Shown here piece by piece: positions 33,980 through 42,803 of a stretch of DNA of 64,000 bases. The stretch's first letter is position 1, and the number at the start of each line of letters is the position of its first letter. Made by a program: the position numbers and the translations under genes. The DNA is from JBJXGE01 sp046154185. GTDB taxonomy: Bacteria; Planctomycetota; UBA8108; UBA1146; JAJFFE01. A model generated the notes under the pieces. The model saw only the letters and a program-made list of their open reading frames with translations, made no database searches and had not been told where the DNA came from. The stretch is taken from positions 27,024 to 91,023 of the forward strand of contig JBJXGE010000039.1 in NCBI GenBank assembly GCA_046154185.1, in the 5' to 3' direction.

Positions 33980-34149
33980 TCGCAGCGCGCACGGCTACGC
34001 GTCGGCGACGCCAGTCTCGGTGACGACGCCGTGACTGCCCACCACACCGACGAGGACGAATTTCGGCGCACCAGGCTTGCGCGTTGCGTTGATGCGGCCG
34101 GCGGTCTAAAAAGGCGCCTAGCAACATCCATTTTTTGAGAGGAAGCAGC

Positions 34150-34635
34150 ATGTCTCTTGCGCGTTGGTGTGGAGTCGGGGCGGTGTTGGTGGCGGGATTC
34201 GTAACGTTTTGCATCGCCGCGGGTCATCGTTTTTGTGAGTTTGGCGCCCCACCAGCGGCGTTTGCGCAGGACAAGAAAGACGGCGGTGACGCCCTCGAGA
34301 GTCACATGGAAGCGATTCAAAGCGCCGAGCGCAAACTCAAGGGCATGATCGACAAAGCGGACAAGGTGCAGGACAGCCTCGGAAATATTTGCGAGATGCA
34401 GCGCCACAGTTTCGAAGCGAAATTGTTGCAGCCGAGTCATGCCGACGAGCTCGAGGGCAAAGACCGCGAAAAGTTTCTCAAGGCATTCCGACTTAAACTC
34501 GTCGACCTCGAACGCGAGCTACGCACGACCGAGCAAGCGCTCCTCAACGGCGATGTGGCGGCGGCGGCCGCATCGTTCAAGAAGGTGCAAGAGATCGAGA
34601 AGGCCGGCCATTCGCAGTTTCGAAAGAAGAGCTGA
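34150..34635 (+). CDS. Cytochrome b562-like secreted four-helix protein
   Basis: 161 residues from ATG 34150, GAGAGGAAG ribosome site. A signal peptide or N-terminal anchor (RWCGVGAVLVAGFVTFCIAAG) ends near AFAQD. The mature part resembles E. coli cytochrome b562 end to end: LESHMEAIQ matches LEDNMETLN, placing M53 at the haem ligand Met7, and GHSQFRKKS matches YHQKYR, placing H154 at the ligand His102. Ligand spacing is 101 residues here and 95 there. Both axial ligands are thus retained, so b-type haem binding is possible. Periplasmic electron carrier, or a haem-free relative. First gene of the long plus-strand cluster. Confidence 0.65.
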   Translation: MSLARWCGVGAVLVAGFVTFCIAAGHRFCEFGAPPAAFAQDKKDGGDALESHMEAIQSAERKLKGMIDKADKVQDSLGNICEMQRHSFEAKLLQPSHADELEGKDREKFLKAFRLKLVDLERELRTTEQALLNGDVAAAAASFKKVQEIEKAGHSQFRKKS

Positions 34636-34717
34636 GGTCGCGGAACTCAAACTCTTGCTCCGAACCGCCTGAAGGTGCGGCTGAAGAAACCGACCGTCGA
34701 ACGAGTCAAGGAGTCAC

Positions 34718-35749
34718 GTGGCCAAGCACTATGTCTTTTTGATCCACGGCATGGGCGAGCACAAGAAGGGTGAGTGGCACCTCCCCTGGGTGAAGCAACT
34801 CACCGAATTGAGTGCCCGCTACGCGGGTTTCGCGAAAACTCCGCTCGACAAGTGGGTGGAGTTTGTGCCGATCAGCTACGACGCGCTGATCGAAGCGCGG
34901 CTCACGAAATGGGGGAAGGACGCAGCCAAACTCGAGGGCAAACTCGGCGCGCTCGGTAGCGGCGCCGAGAGCGTCTTCGCTTGGCTTAAGACGGCGAGTG
35001 ATGAAGAGAAGGAGTTCTTCTGGTCCCATGTCGCGGACGTCGTGCTGTGGACGCTCTTCGCGCAAGAGCGGGCGAGCATCGAGGCGAATGTGCTCCTCCA
35101 AGTCGCCAAGAGTCTCGAAACGATGTACGGCGAGAGTGGCGCGCACGCGTCGACGATCATCGCGCACAGCCTCGGCACGGCGGTCGCGCACAATGTGGTC
35201 CACCAGCTCGCCACGAGCGGTGCGACGAAACAGGGTTTCGGTCCCAACGAGCATCGGTGGCACAACCTCTTCACGATCGCCAATGTCAGCCGGGTGATAC
35301 AAACCATGCCGAAGGTCTATGAATCGGTCACGCGACCTGGGCCGGATGGCGACGCGAACTCCGCCTGTCGGCACTTCTACAACGTGCGACACGAACTCGA
35401 CCCTTTCACGTGGCCCAAGCCGTTCGATCCGGTCGGCTGGCCGTCGTTCACCAAGATCGCAATTCGACAAGTCAACGATTGGAACGTGCACGGGATCGAT
35501 CACTACTTCGACAATCCCCGCGTGCACATCCCGCTCTTGCGAGCGATCACGAGTTGGCGCCTGATCACGGTCGACGAAGAGATCGCCGCGGTGAGTCAGT
35601 TCGATGACGAAACTTCGCTCAAATCGTTCGATCTCACGGAGCTGTCGAGTCTGTTGCCGATCAACCCGGAGGGATTCAACGAACCGCTGCAATACGTGCG
35701 ACTGTTCGTCGACACGCTGGCGCGCCTCCAAGCATTGGCGGCGGAATGA
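34718..35749 (+). CDS. Alpha/beta-hydrolase-fold protein
   Basis: 343 residues, GTG start with AAGGAG five bases upstream. YVFLIHGMGEH is an oxyanion-hole strand and HGMG motif, and IIAHSLGTAVAH is the nucleophile elbow with S151. DPFTWP and the late DHYFDNPRV segments could supply the acid and His. No signal peptide, so it is probably cytoplasmic. Esterase or lipase activity is a family-level guess. The ATG of the next gene overlaps its stop (ATGA), so the two are translated together. Confidence 0.78.
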   Translation: MAKHYVFLIHGMGEHKKGEWHLPWVKQLTELSARYAGFAKTPLDKWVEFVPISYDALIEARLTKWGKDAAKLEGKLGALGSGAESVFAWLKTASDEEKEFFWSHVADVVLWTLFAQERASIEANVLLQVAKSLETMYGESGAHASTIIAHSLGTAVAHNVVHQLATSGATKQGFGPNEHRWHNLFTIANVSRVIQTMPKVYESVTRPGPDGDANSACRHFYNVRHELDPFTWPKPFDPVGWPSFTKIAIRQVNDWNVHGIDHYFDNPRVHIPLLRAITSWRLITVDEEIAAVSQFDDETSLKSFDLTELSSLLPINPEGFNEPLQYVRLFVDTLARLQALAAE

Positions 35750-36879
35750 CGACAGCAAACATGCAGGGAATGCGCAGCTTTACCCTGGCGCTCCTGGCCG
35801 TAGTTCTGTTCGCGAACGGACGCCGCTGCGAACAAGTTTTTGGTCAACCCCCCGCGACTGAGCTCGAGCCGGTGTATTTGACAAGCCCCGGCGGCGCGTT
35901 GTTTGGGGAACCGACCGATCCGCGACACATCGACGCGCTCGTCGCGCGCTTCGGGAAACTGCGGGACTTTGCCTTGCGCACGTATCTCGAGGTTTTCGAG
36001 TTCTGTCACGTCGACTTCGCGCGCTCCCTCACCGAACCGATCTGGAATAGTCCGCAGTTAACGGCCGTACAGGCGAAAGCCGGCCGCGATTTTTTGCTCC
36101 AGATCGACGAGTTGGTGCGAGCCTATCGAGCAGCACTCGGCGCGTCCAAAGATCCGGCCGGAGAGTTGACGAATTCGAATCGCTTCCAGAGTTCCTCGAG
36201 CCCGGAACGCCAGAGCGACATCGTTTACTTTCAGGGCACGATACAGGAAATCGTAACCTCCACCGGGTTCGAGCGACGACTCACACCGGCGCAAGCGACC
36301 GATTTGCGCTACCGGGCCGAGGCGTTGCACACGCTCCTCGTCGAACTCAAACGCGTGAGTCGCGCCGATGCCGTCGCCAGCATTGAAGCCGCCGTCACGC
36401 GGTGGTCAAACTTTCTCGATCGCGGCTATTCGCAGTATCCGTGGGAGTCGCTCGTGAACGGCAAACTTTGGTCGCCGATCCGTTGGGATAAAGTGCCGCG
36501 CCAACAACTCGTCCTCCTCCACCCGGAACTCGGCATGGAAGTCGCGATTCGCAATGATCGCGACGCGAAGACGGACGAGCTGTTACTTCTGCACGTGCTC
36601 GGTTACGTCCGCTATTTCGGCGCCGACCGCGACTATTTCCTCGGCGCCTCGGCAACGGCGGCGTCGAGCGATGACAACGGGTTCGGTTTCGGCTCCACGC
36701 TCCATTTGGGATTCCCGCAGCTCACGAAAAACTTCACGCACTTGAGTGTCGGCGTCCTCTGGCATGACATCGACGACGACGGCGATTACTTCGATCAGGC
36801 GCCGTTCGTCTCGCTGAGCATCGACCTCTTGAGCCTACTGCAAATCGACGAAGGCGCCGTGAAGGTGCTCCTCGAGTAG
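35746..36879 (+). CDS. Secreted protein of unknown function
   Basis: 377 residues, overlapping the hydrolase stop by four bases (ATGA). Signal peptide in the first ~30 residues (FTLALLAVVLFANG). The mature protein is mixed helical (~35-220) followed by a region that looks like a beta-barrel or beta-sheet set (~250-377: ELGMEVAIRNDRDAKTDELLLLHVLGYVRYFG, then FTHLSVGVLWHDIDDDGDYF), with alternating strands that could be an outer-membrane domain. No family recognised. Position between the hydrolase and the protease-fold gene implies a shared envelope function. Confidence 0.7.
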   Translation: MTTANMQGMRSFTLALLAVVLFANGRRCEQVFGQPPATELEPVYLTSPGGALFGEPTDPRHIDALVARFGKLRDFALRTYLEVFEFCHVDFARSLTEPIWNSPQLTAVQAKAGRDFLLQIDELVRAYRAALGASKDPAGELTNSNRFQSSSSPERQSDIVYFQGTIQEIVTSTGFERRLTPAQATDLRYRAEALHTLLVELKRVSRADAVASIEAAVTRWSNFLDRGYSQYPWESLVNGKLWSPIRWDKVPRQQLVLLHPELGMEVAIRNDRDAKTDELLLLHVLGYVRYFGADRDYFLGASATAASSDDNGFGFGSTLHLGFPQLTKNFTHLSVGVLWHDIDDDGDYFDQAPFVSLSIDLLSLLQIDEGAVKVLLE

Positions 36880-36915
36880 CCGCGGCCCGCACTTCGGCAA
36901 GGATGGTGCACGCGC

Positions 36916-39297
36916 TTGAAGACTCCCATCCTCGTCTTGGCGATTTCGAGCACGCTCGTATGCGTTTCCACCGCGACGCGCGCGGACGCACCGGCCGCCG
37001 TCGCCGGCCGCCTGCCGGTGCGCGAAATCGGTGGGCGTCTCGTTGCGCGATGTGAACTTTCGACCGCAGCGCGGCGCATTCCGGCGAACCTGTTCGTCGA
37101 CTACGATCGCGCGATAGGACTCGAACTCCACGATCGCGCCGCCGACGGGCTCGAGATCGATCCGCAGGGCGGCACGCCGATCACGTTGCACTGCGCGGGG
37201 CTCGACATCGTCGTCGCGTACCGCGACTATGGCGAAGATCCTGAGTTCGCGGAGTTCACGCGACTTCACTCCGAGGCGCTCGGCGAAACTGCGCTCGTCG
37301 GCGCGATCGGCGCCGATCTCCTCGGCGCCTATCACGTGGTCTTCGATCTGACGGCGGGCTTCGTGTTCCTCTCGACTCCCCGCGACCTGGTGGGGACGGC
37401 GCCGCCGAAGACGGACGGGGCCGCGCTCGCGGCAATTTCCATCGTCGATCATCACGTGTGGTTTCCAGTCGAACTCGCCGACGGGACGCGATTCGCGCTG
37501 GCGTTTGGGACCTCGAACTACGATTCCACCATCGATGCCGAGCGCAGCCGTGTGCTCGGCCACCCAGCGGGCGACGTCGGATCGGTCCGTTTTCGCGAGC
37601 TCGACCTCGCGCGCTACGTCGCGTGGCGACCGGCCGCATTGGACGTCACGCATTCCGATGGCGCACTCGGCGTCACTGGGCTCAATCTCCTCCAACATTT
37701 TCGCGTCGAGATCGATCGCACCAATCGGACGATCGCTTTGACCGAGGTCGCGCCGGCGAAGTTTCCCGACGACGATCTCGCATTCTTTCAGGCGCTGGTC
37801 GCCCCATCCCAAAGCTCATTCGCAGGGTTTCTCGATCGCTTTCCGCGAAGTCGCCGCGCGCGCGAAGCCGCCGACGAACTGCTCAAACTGTGCCTGGCGG
37901 CCGACGCCACTGCTGCGGAGCTGGAGCGCGCGCTCATCGCGGTCGATCAAACACGGCGCGCGGACTTACGCGCCACCGAAGCGCTGCAAACCGTGAAGAC
38001 ACTCGTTGCACTCGGGCGCCAAGACGCTGCCGTTCACGCGGGTCGCCTCGGCATCAAGAATGGTCGCAAGGATCGCCATCCGGAATCCGTCCATAGACTG
38101 CATGCGCTGATCGGCGAGATTTTGCTCGACGCCGGTCGCAAGGATGACGCGTGGGAGCATTTGCTCTCGGCCGCGTTTGGTCTCCCCGAGGACGGCCGCG
38201 TGAATCTCCAGCTCGGTCGCTACTACGAAAGTGAAGGGCGCTACCCGCGCGCTCTCTCGCGCTACCTGCAGGCGGTCGTGACACCCGAAGCCGGAGCCGA
38301 TGCGGTCGCGGCGCTCGAACGCTTGCAGCGCGCGCTGCCGGCTTCGATCGCGGCGCGTGACACCGCAACGGCCGCGCCGATGGATGCGGCGAGCGCGCCG
38401 CCCCTCCTCTCGGTCGACGACGTCGATCGCATGATCGCGGGCAAGGTGCGAAACTTCGGCGCCGCGACACGCTTTGAAACCACCGCCGACAACAGCACGA
38501 ACCGCGTCGTGCTGGCCGAGTTTTTCACCAATGCGCATCTCGGCCGTCGACTCGACGAAGGCTGGCAGAGTTTCGGCGCCGCGGGCGCCATGGCCATCGA
38601 AGGACTGTTGAGTCATTTCCCACGCGAGCGACTCGTCGTGTTGAGCTACCACATCGATGCGCCCGAGCCGACGGCGCTGCAAAACGAATTAGCGGCGCGC
38701 ATGGCGGAGATCTACCAAGTCACCGAGCCCACGTTGATCAAGATCAACGGCATTCACGATGGACCGGGCGCCGGGCGCACGCGCGAGGCCGAAGCGATGT
38801 TTGAGCGCAATCGGAGACTCGTCGTGGAGGAACTTCTGCGTCCCGCCGAATTCACGATCGAAGGCGCGGCGAGCGTCGACGGAGATCGGCTCACCGGTAG
38901 CGTCACAGTGCGCGGCGCCGCCGGCGCGACTGCGGATGTGCAACTCGTGCTCGCCGAACGCGGAGTCCTCTATCCTGGCAAGGCGCAAGTCGTCGTGCAC
39001 CGCCGGGTGGCGCGTGCGACGCTGACCGACTCGCCCCTCGGACTGCCCTACTCGCCGCAAAACGGTGAGATGGTGATCGGCTTCGAGCGGTCGCTCACCG
39101 CCGTGACGACAAAGAATGAGGAATACCTCGTGAGCTGCGAAACCAAGAGCGGCCGCGCCGCGACGCGCTTATCGACACGGCTCGATTCGCGCCAACTCTT
39201 CGTCGTCGCCATCGTGCGCGATCGCGTATCGCACGCGGTATTACAGGCTAGCCAGATAGACGTGACGCTCGAGTCACCGAAAGTGACGAAGCCTTGA
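36916..39297 (+). CDS. Secreted protein with two degenerate aspartic-protease-like folds, TPR-like and thioredoxin-like regions
   Basis: 793 residues, TTG start. Signal peptide (ILVLAISSTLVCVSTATRADA). Two N-terminal repeats (~35-155 and ~170-285) look like retropepsin-type folds: each ends with a strand-turn like GADLLGAYHVVFDLTAG or GLNLLQHFRVEIDRTNRT. The catalytic D-T/S-G is lost in both (FVDYDRAIG, LAFGTSNYD). A helical TPR-like region (~290-470) leads to a thioredoxin-like region (~515-650, VVLAEFFTNAHLGRRL) without CXXC, then a beta-rich C-terminus. Probably a non-catalytic periplasmic binding protein. Its last four bases overlap the next start (TTGA), so it belongs to the MoxR operon. 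Confidence 0.7.
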   Translation: MKTPILVLAISSTLVCVSTATRADAPAAVAGRLPVREIGGRLVARCELSTAARRIPANLFVDYDRAIGLELHDRAADGLEIDPQGGTPITLHCAGLDIVVAYRDYGEDPEFAEFTRLHSEALGETALVGAIGADLLGAYHVVFDLTAGFVFLSTPRDLVGTAPPKTDGAALAAISIVDHHVWFPVELADGTRFALAFGTSNYDSTIDAERSRVLGHPAGDVGSVRFRELDLARYVAWRPAALDVTHSDGALGVTGLNLLQHFRVEIDRTNRTIALTEVAPAKFPDDDLAFFQALVAPSQSSFAGFLDRFPRSRRAREAADELLKLCLAADATAAELERALIAVDQTRRADLRATEALQTVKTLVALGRQDAAVHAGRLGIKNGRKDRHPESVHRLHALIGEILLDAGRKDDAWEHLLSAAFGLPEDGRVNLQLGRYYESEGRYPRALSRYLQAVVTPEAGADAVAALERLQRALPASIAARDTATAAPMDAASAPPLLSVDDVDRMIAGKVRNFGAATRFETTADNSTNRVVLAEFFTNAHLGRRLDEGWQSFGAAGAMAIEGLLSHFPRERLVVLSYHIDAPEPTALQNELAARMAEIYQVTEPTLIKINGIHDGPGAGRTREAEAMFERNRRLVVEELLRPAEFTIEGAASVDGDRLTGSVTVRGAAGATADVQLVLAERGVLYPGKAQVVVHRRVARATLTDSPLGLPYSPQNGEMVIGFERSLTAVTTKNEEYLVSCETKSGRAATRLSTRLDSRQLFVVAIVRDRVSHAVLQASQIDVTLESPKVTKP

Positions 39298-40796
39298 GCG
39301 ATCCAGGCGCGGCGCATACCAAGATCCAGCGCGCGCTGCGGCGCATCGCCACGCGTTGCGTTGGAAGGATGCGAGTCGCCGCGGCGAGCGACGTGCTGCG
39401 CCACGGTTTCGTGCCGAGCTGCATCGCGACGGCGGCGGTTGCCTCGGTGGCGCTCGTCTTCGTGATCGCGGCGCCCACCACGCAGATCGAGCCCGCGATC
39501 ATTCAACGCGCGGCGCTCATCGCATTCGGCCTTCCGTGGACGTTGTTGCTCGGGCGCGGCGCGCGCGCGTTCTTGCGGCGGCGCACGCCCGCGGCCGGCC
39601 TCGCGCTTGCCGACCAACAACTCGACCTTGCAGATCGATTGCGCACGGCGGATGAATTCCTCGCCGCGCCGATCGTCAGTTCCTTCATGGCGGCGGCCAT
39701 CGACGACGCCGCTCGGCAATTGGAACGCGCACAAGGTTTCTCGCCGAACTTTCCGCGCGAATCGTCGCTCGGGACCTGGCGCGCGATGGCTTGGCTCGGT
39801 TTGGCGACGCTGTGTTTTGTCTCTGCGCTTCTCATCGACGATCCCGCGAACGTCGCGCACGTAGCGGATGAACAAGCCGCTGCGGTCGGACACGCGAACG
39901 ACGCGAATTCCGTGCGCGAGACCGCGCGCGCGGAGCGAGCGTACAAAGACGTCGCGTCGACGCCGCAGCCGATTGCGGCGCCGACATCGCCGGTCGCACG
40001 AACGCGCGCCAGCGCCCGGCGGGACACGACTCCACCGACGCGAGATGAACCCGCGCGATCGACCGGACTCTTGTCGCCAGGTCAAAGCACCGATGCCGGC
40101 AGCTCGAGCGGCAGGAGCGACGCGAGTACCGCCGCGACGCTCGATGCAGCGGAGAGCCGCGCTCCCGAATTGAGCAACAAAGCACCCGCGCGACGTCCGC
40201 GGACCGAGCACTCGCAAACGCCCCCCACCTCACCGAGGCGGAAGAACGAGGAGCCCGCCGGTTCCACGCTCGGGCGCGGCGCGGCGCGCGGCACCAACCG
40301 CAATCCCGCGGCGTCCGACTGGGCGAGCCGCGATCAAGTCGTTTCCGGCGCCGAACCGGCGCTCGAGAACGAAACCGACGTCGATGACGACGACGCGGAG
40401 TCCGACGCGCGCGGCGGCGTCCAGCCGGATCTGCGTGATCGCAAACCACCCGCGAATCGGGATCTCGCCATCGGCTTTGGCAACGAGCCGGATCCGGACG
40501 CCAACGGTCGCGGCGGCGCATCGGAACAAAAGAAGTCGCGCGGCGTCGCGTCACTCGTCCTCGGTGTGCCGATCCCAGATCACATCAAAGGCAAACCATC
40601 ACCCGGTCGCACGAAAGTCACGCAAGAACGCATTCAACCCGCGGCCGAGGATGCCGATCCGATCACCGCCGCGCCGCGTGCGCCCCGCGCGCGGCCGGCC
40701 GGCTACGTGCAGCACTCGGAGCTGTCGCCTTGGCTGCGCGACCTCGTCAAGCGCTACACGCTGTCACTACGTCACCCCATCGTGAGCGGAGAATAG
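39294..40796 (+). CDS. Membrane protein with a long disordered tail, first of the MoxR module
   Basis: 500 residues, TTG start overlapping the previous stop (TTGA). Hydrophobic helices near 45-62, 70-88 and 160-178 in the first 180 residues. Residues ~185-445 are a low-complexity Ala/Arg/Ser/Pro/Asp tail with an acidic DDDDAESD run and no fold visible. A short helical C-terminus (~460-495, LSPWLRDLVKRYTLSL) ends the protein. No named family. It ends four bases before moxR, and membrane proteins of this kind often precede MoxR genes, where they may be clients or anchors. Confidence 0.7.
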   Translation: MSDPGAAHTKIQRALRRIATRCVGRMRVAAASDVLRHGFVPSCIATAAVASVALVFVIAAPTTQIEPAIIQRAALIAFGLPWTLLLGRGARAFLRRRTPAAGLALADQQLDLADRLRTADEFLAAPIVSSFMAAAIDDAARQLERAQGFSPNFPRESSLGTWRAMAWLGLATLCFVSALLIDDPANVAHVADEQAAAVGHANDANSVRETARAERAYKDVASTPQPIAAPTSPVARTRASARRDTTPPTRDEPARSTGLLSPGQSTDAGSSSGRSDASTAATLDAAESRAPELSNKAPARRPRTEHSQTPPTSPRRKNEEPAGSTLGRGAARGTNRNPAASDWASRDQVVSGAEPALENETDVDDDDAESDARGGVQPDLRDRKPPANRDLAIGFGNEPDPDANGRGGASEQKKSRGVASLVLGVPIPDHIKGKPSPGRTKVTQERIQPAAEDADPITAAPRAPRARPAGYVQHSELSPWLRDLVKRYTLSLRHPIVSGE

Positions 40797-40800
40797 CTTC

Positions 40801-41817
40801 GTGAACGCAGCGTCCAATGAATCCGCCGCGCGCGCGCGCGCCGAAGCGGCACAGTTTTGTCAAACGTATGGGCGGATCCGCGCCGAGATCCAGCGCGTCG
40901 TCGTCGGCCAGAGTGCGGTCATCGATGCCGTGCTCAGCGCGCTTTTTGCCGGCGGCCATGTGCTGCTCGAAGGCGTGCCGGGACTCGGCAAGACGCTCCT
41001 CGTGCGGACGATTGGCGAGGCGATCGAGCTCAAATTTTCGCGCATTCAATTTACGCCCGACATGATGCCCGCCGACATTCAAGGCACGACGGTGCTCGTC
41101 GACGTCGAAGGCGGCGGACACGAATTGCGATTTCAACAGGGCCCGCTGGTCGCGAATCTGGTGCTCGCCGACGAGATCAATCGCGCCACGCCGAAAACGC
41201 AGTCCGCGCTGCTCGAAGCGATGCAGGAAAAACAGATCACGGTTTCCAATCGGACGATCCGGCTCGCGGAACCCTATTGCGTGATGGCTACGCAAAACCC
41301 GATCGAGCAGGAAGGCACGTATCCGCTGCCCGAAGCGCAACTCGATCGCTTCTTGTTCAAGGTCGTCGTTGGCTATCCCGAAGTCGACGAGTATCTCGAG
41401 ATCATCGACCGCACGACGTCGAACGCCGTCGCGACGGCTCATGTCGCGTCGAACGGTCCCGAGATCTTGAAGCTGCGCGAAGTCGTGCGGCAGGTGCCCG
41501 TGCCGGAACACGTGAAGCGTTACGCGGTCGAGCTCGTCGTCGCGACGCAGCCGGGGAGCCGCTTCGCGCCGCCGATCGTGAACCAACACGTCGCACTCGG
41601 CGCGAGCCCGCGCGCCGTGCAAGGACTCATGCTCGCGGGGAAGGTGCGGGCGCTGCTCGCCCAGCGCTTCGCGGTCGCCGCGGAAGATGTCGCGGGCGCG
41701 GCGCACGCGGTGCTCCGTCACCGCGTGATCGTGAACTTCCAAGGCCAAGCCGCGGGCACGCGGCCCGACGCGATCGTCGATGCTGTGCTCGCGCACGTCG
41801 GCGCGCCGCGCGCGTGA
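40801..41817 (+). CDS. moxR: MoxR-family AAA+ ATPase
   Basis: 338 residues, GTG start. Walker A GVPGLGKT (58-65), Walker B VLADE (121-125), sensor 1 ATQN (163-166), and the conserved PLPEAQLDRF (175-184) carrying the arginine finger. The C-terminal lid helices are normal. MoxR ATPases act as chaperones that help VWA-domain proteins insert metal cofactors or assemble, and are almost always next to a DUF58 gene, as here. Stop overlaps the next start (GTGA). Confidence 0.96.
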   Translation: MNAASNESAARARAEAAQFCQTYGRIRAEIQRVVVGQSAVIDAVLSALFAGGHVLLEGVPGLGKTLLVRTIGEAIELKFSRIQFTPDMMPADIQGTTVLVDVEGGGHELRFQQGPLVANLVLADEINRATPKTQSALLEAMQEKQITVSNRTIRLAEPYCVMATQNPIEQEGTYPLPEAQLDRFLFKVVVGYPEVDEYLEIIDRTTSNAVATAHVASNGPEILKLREVVRQVPVPEHVKRYAVELVVATQPGSRFAPPIVNQHVALGASPRAVQGLMLAGKVRALLAQRFAVAAEDVAGAAHAVLRHRVIVNFQGQAAGTRPDAIVDAVLAHVGAPRA

Positions 41818-42722
41818 AACCGACAACCGACTCGAGCGCGCTTGCGCGCCGACTTCACGATCCCAGTTTTCTCGCGGCGCTCGAACGCTTGCGGCTCGTC
41901 GCGCGTCGGGTCGCACGGGGCGGGCGCCCGGCCGAGCACCGCTCGCGCGCGATCGGCGGCGGTATCGAGTTTCGCGACTTTCGGCCGTACTCGCCGGGGG
42001 ATGACTTTCGCGCGATCGATTGGAACATCTACGGCCGCCTCGGCCGCGTGTTCCTGCGCCTCTTCGAAGAGGTCCAGGACTTGCCCGTGTATCTGCTCGT
42101 CGATACATCGCGCAGCTTGTTTCTCGAAACGCCGCCGCGCGCGCACGCCGGTTTCCAAGTCGCGGTCGCGCTCGCCGCGATCGCGCTCTCGCAGCACGAC
42201 CGCGTCGCGCTCTACGGTTTCAACGATGATCTGCAAACCGTGCTGCGGCCGCGCGCCGGACGCGAGCGCGTGCTCGAATTCATTGCGGCGCTCACGACTT
42301 TGCCCGCGAGTGGCGCGACTGATTTCGAGCGCGCGCTCGCGCGCTTCGGCGCGCTCGGTCTCCGCGAGGGTCTCGCCGTCGTGATCTCCGACTTCTTCGA
42401 TCCCCGCGGCCTCGAGGCGATCACGCGCGGACTCGGCGCGCTGCGGCACCGGCTGCTCCTCGTCCAGCTTTCGCGCGCGTCCGACGCGACACCCGCGCTC
42501 GCGGGTGATTTCGAACTCGTCGATTGCGAGACGGACGCCGTCGCCGAAGTTTCCGTGACGCAGGCCGTCATCGAAAAATACCGCACCGCATACGAGGCGT
42601 TCACGGCCGGGCTCGTGCGACTCGCGGACCGCCGCCACGCCGGCCTCCTTCGCATCGACACGGACACCGATGTGTTACCGCAACTCGAAGCGCTCTTCGC
42701 AACGGGGAGCTATGCGGTCTGA
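41814..42722 (+). CDS. DUF58 (VWA-like) protein
   Basis: 302 residues, GTG start four bases inside moxR. The DUF58 core GGGIEFRDFRPYSPGDDFRAIDW lies at ~48-70, followed by a VWA-like strand ending in DTSRSL (97-102), a degenerate MIDAS; DxSxS is not complete because the third position is Arg. Family members work with MoxR in assembly or regulation at the membrane. No membrane helix here. The plus-strand cluster is interrupted after this gene by an inverted dockerin gene. Confidence 0.93.
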   Translation: MKPTTDSSALARRLHDPSFLAALERLRLVARRVARGGRPAEHRSRAIGGGIEFRDFRPYSPGDDFRAIDWNIYGRLGRVFLRLFEEVQDLPVYLLVDTSRSLFLETPPRAHAGFQVAVALAAIALSQHDRVALYGFNDDLQTVLRPRAGRERVLEFIAALTTLPASGATDFERALARFGALGLREGLAVVISDFFDPRGLEAITRGLGALRHRLLLVQLSRASDATPALAGDFELVDCETDAVAEVSVTQAVIEKYRTAYEAFTAGLVRLADRRHAGLLRIDTDTDVLPQLEALFATGSYAV

Positions 42723-42803
42723 GCATCACGCGCTGCTGAAGGCTCGGCGAAAAGTTCACCGGCACTCTGCGAATTCACTCGCCGTCACGGTGCGCGCAGA
42801 ATC

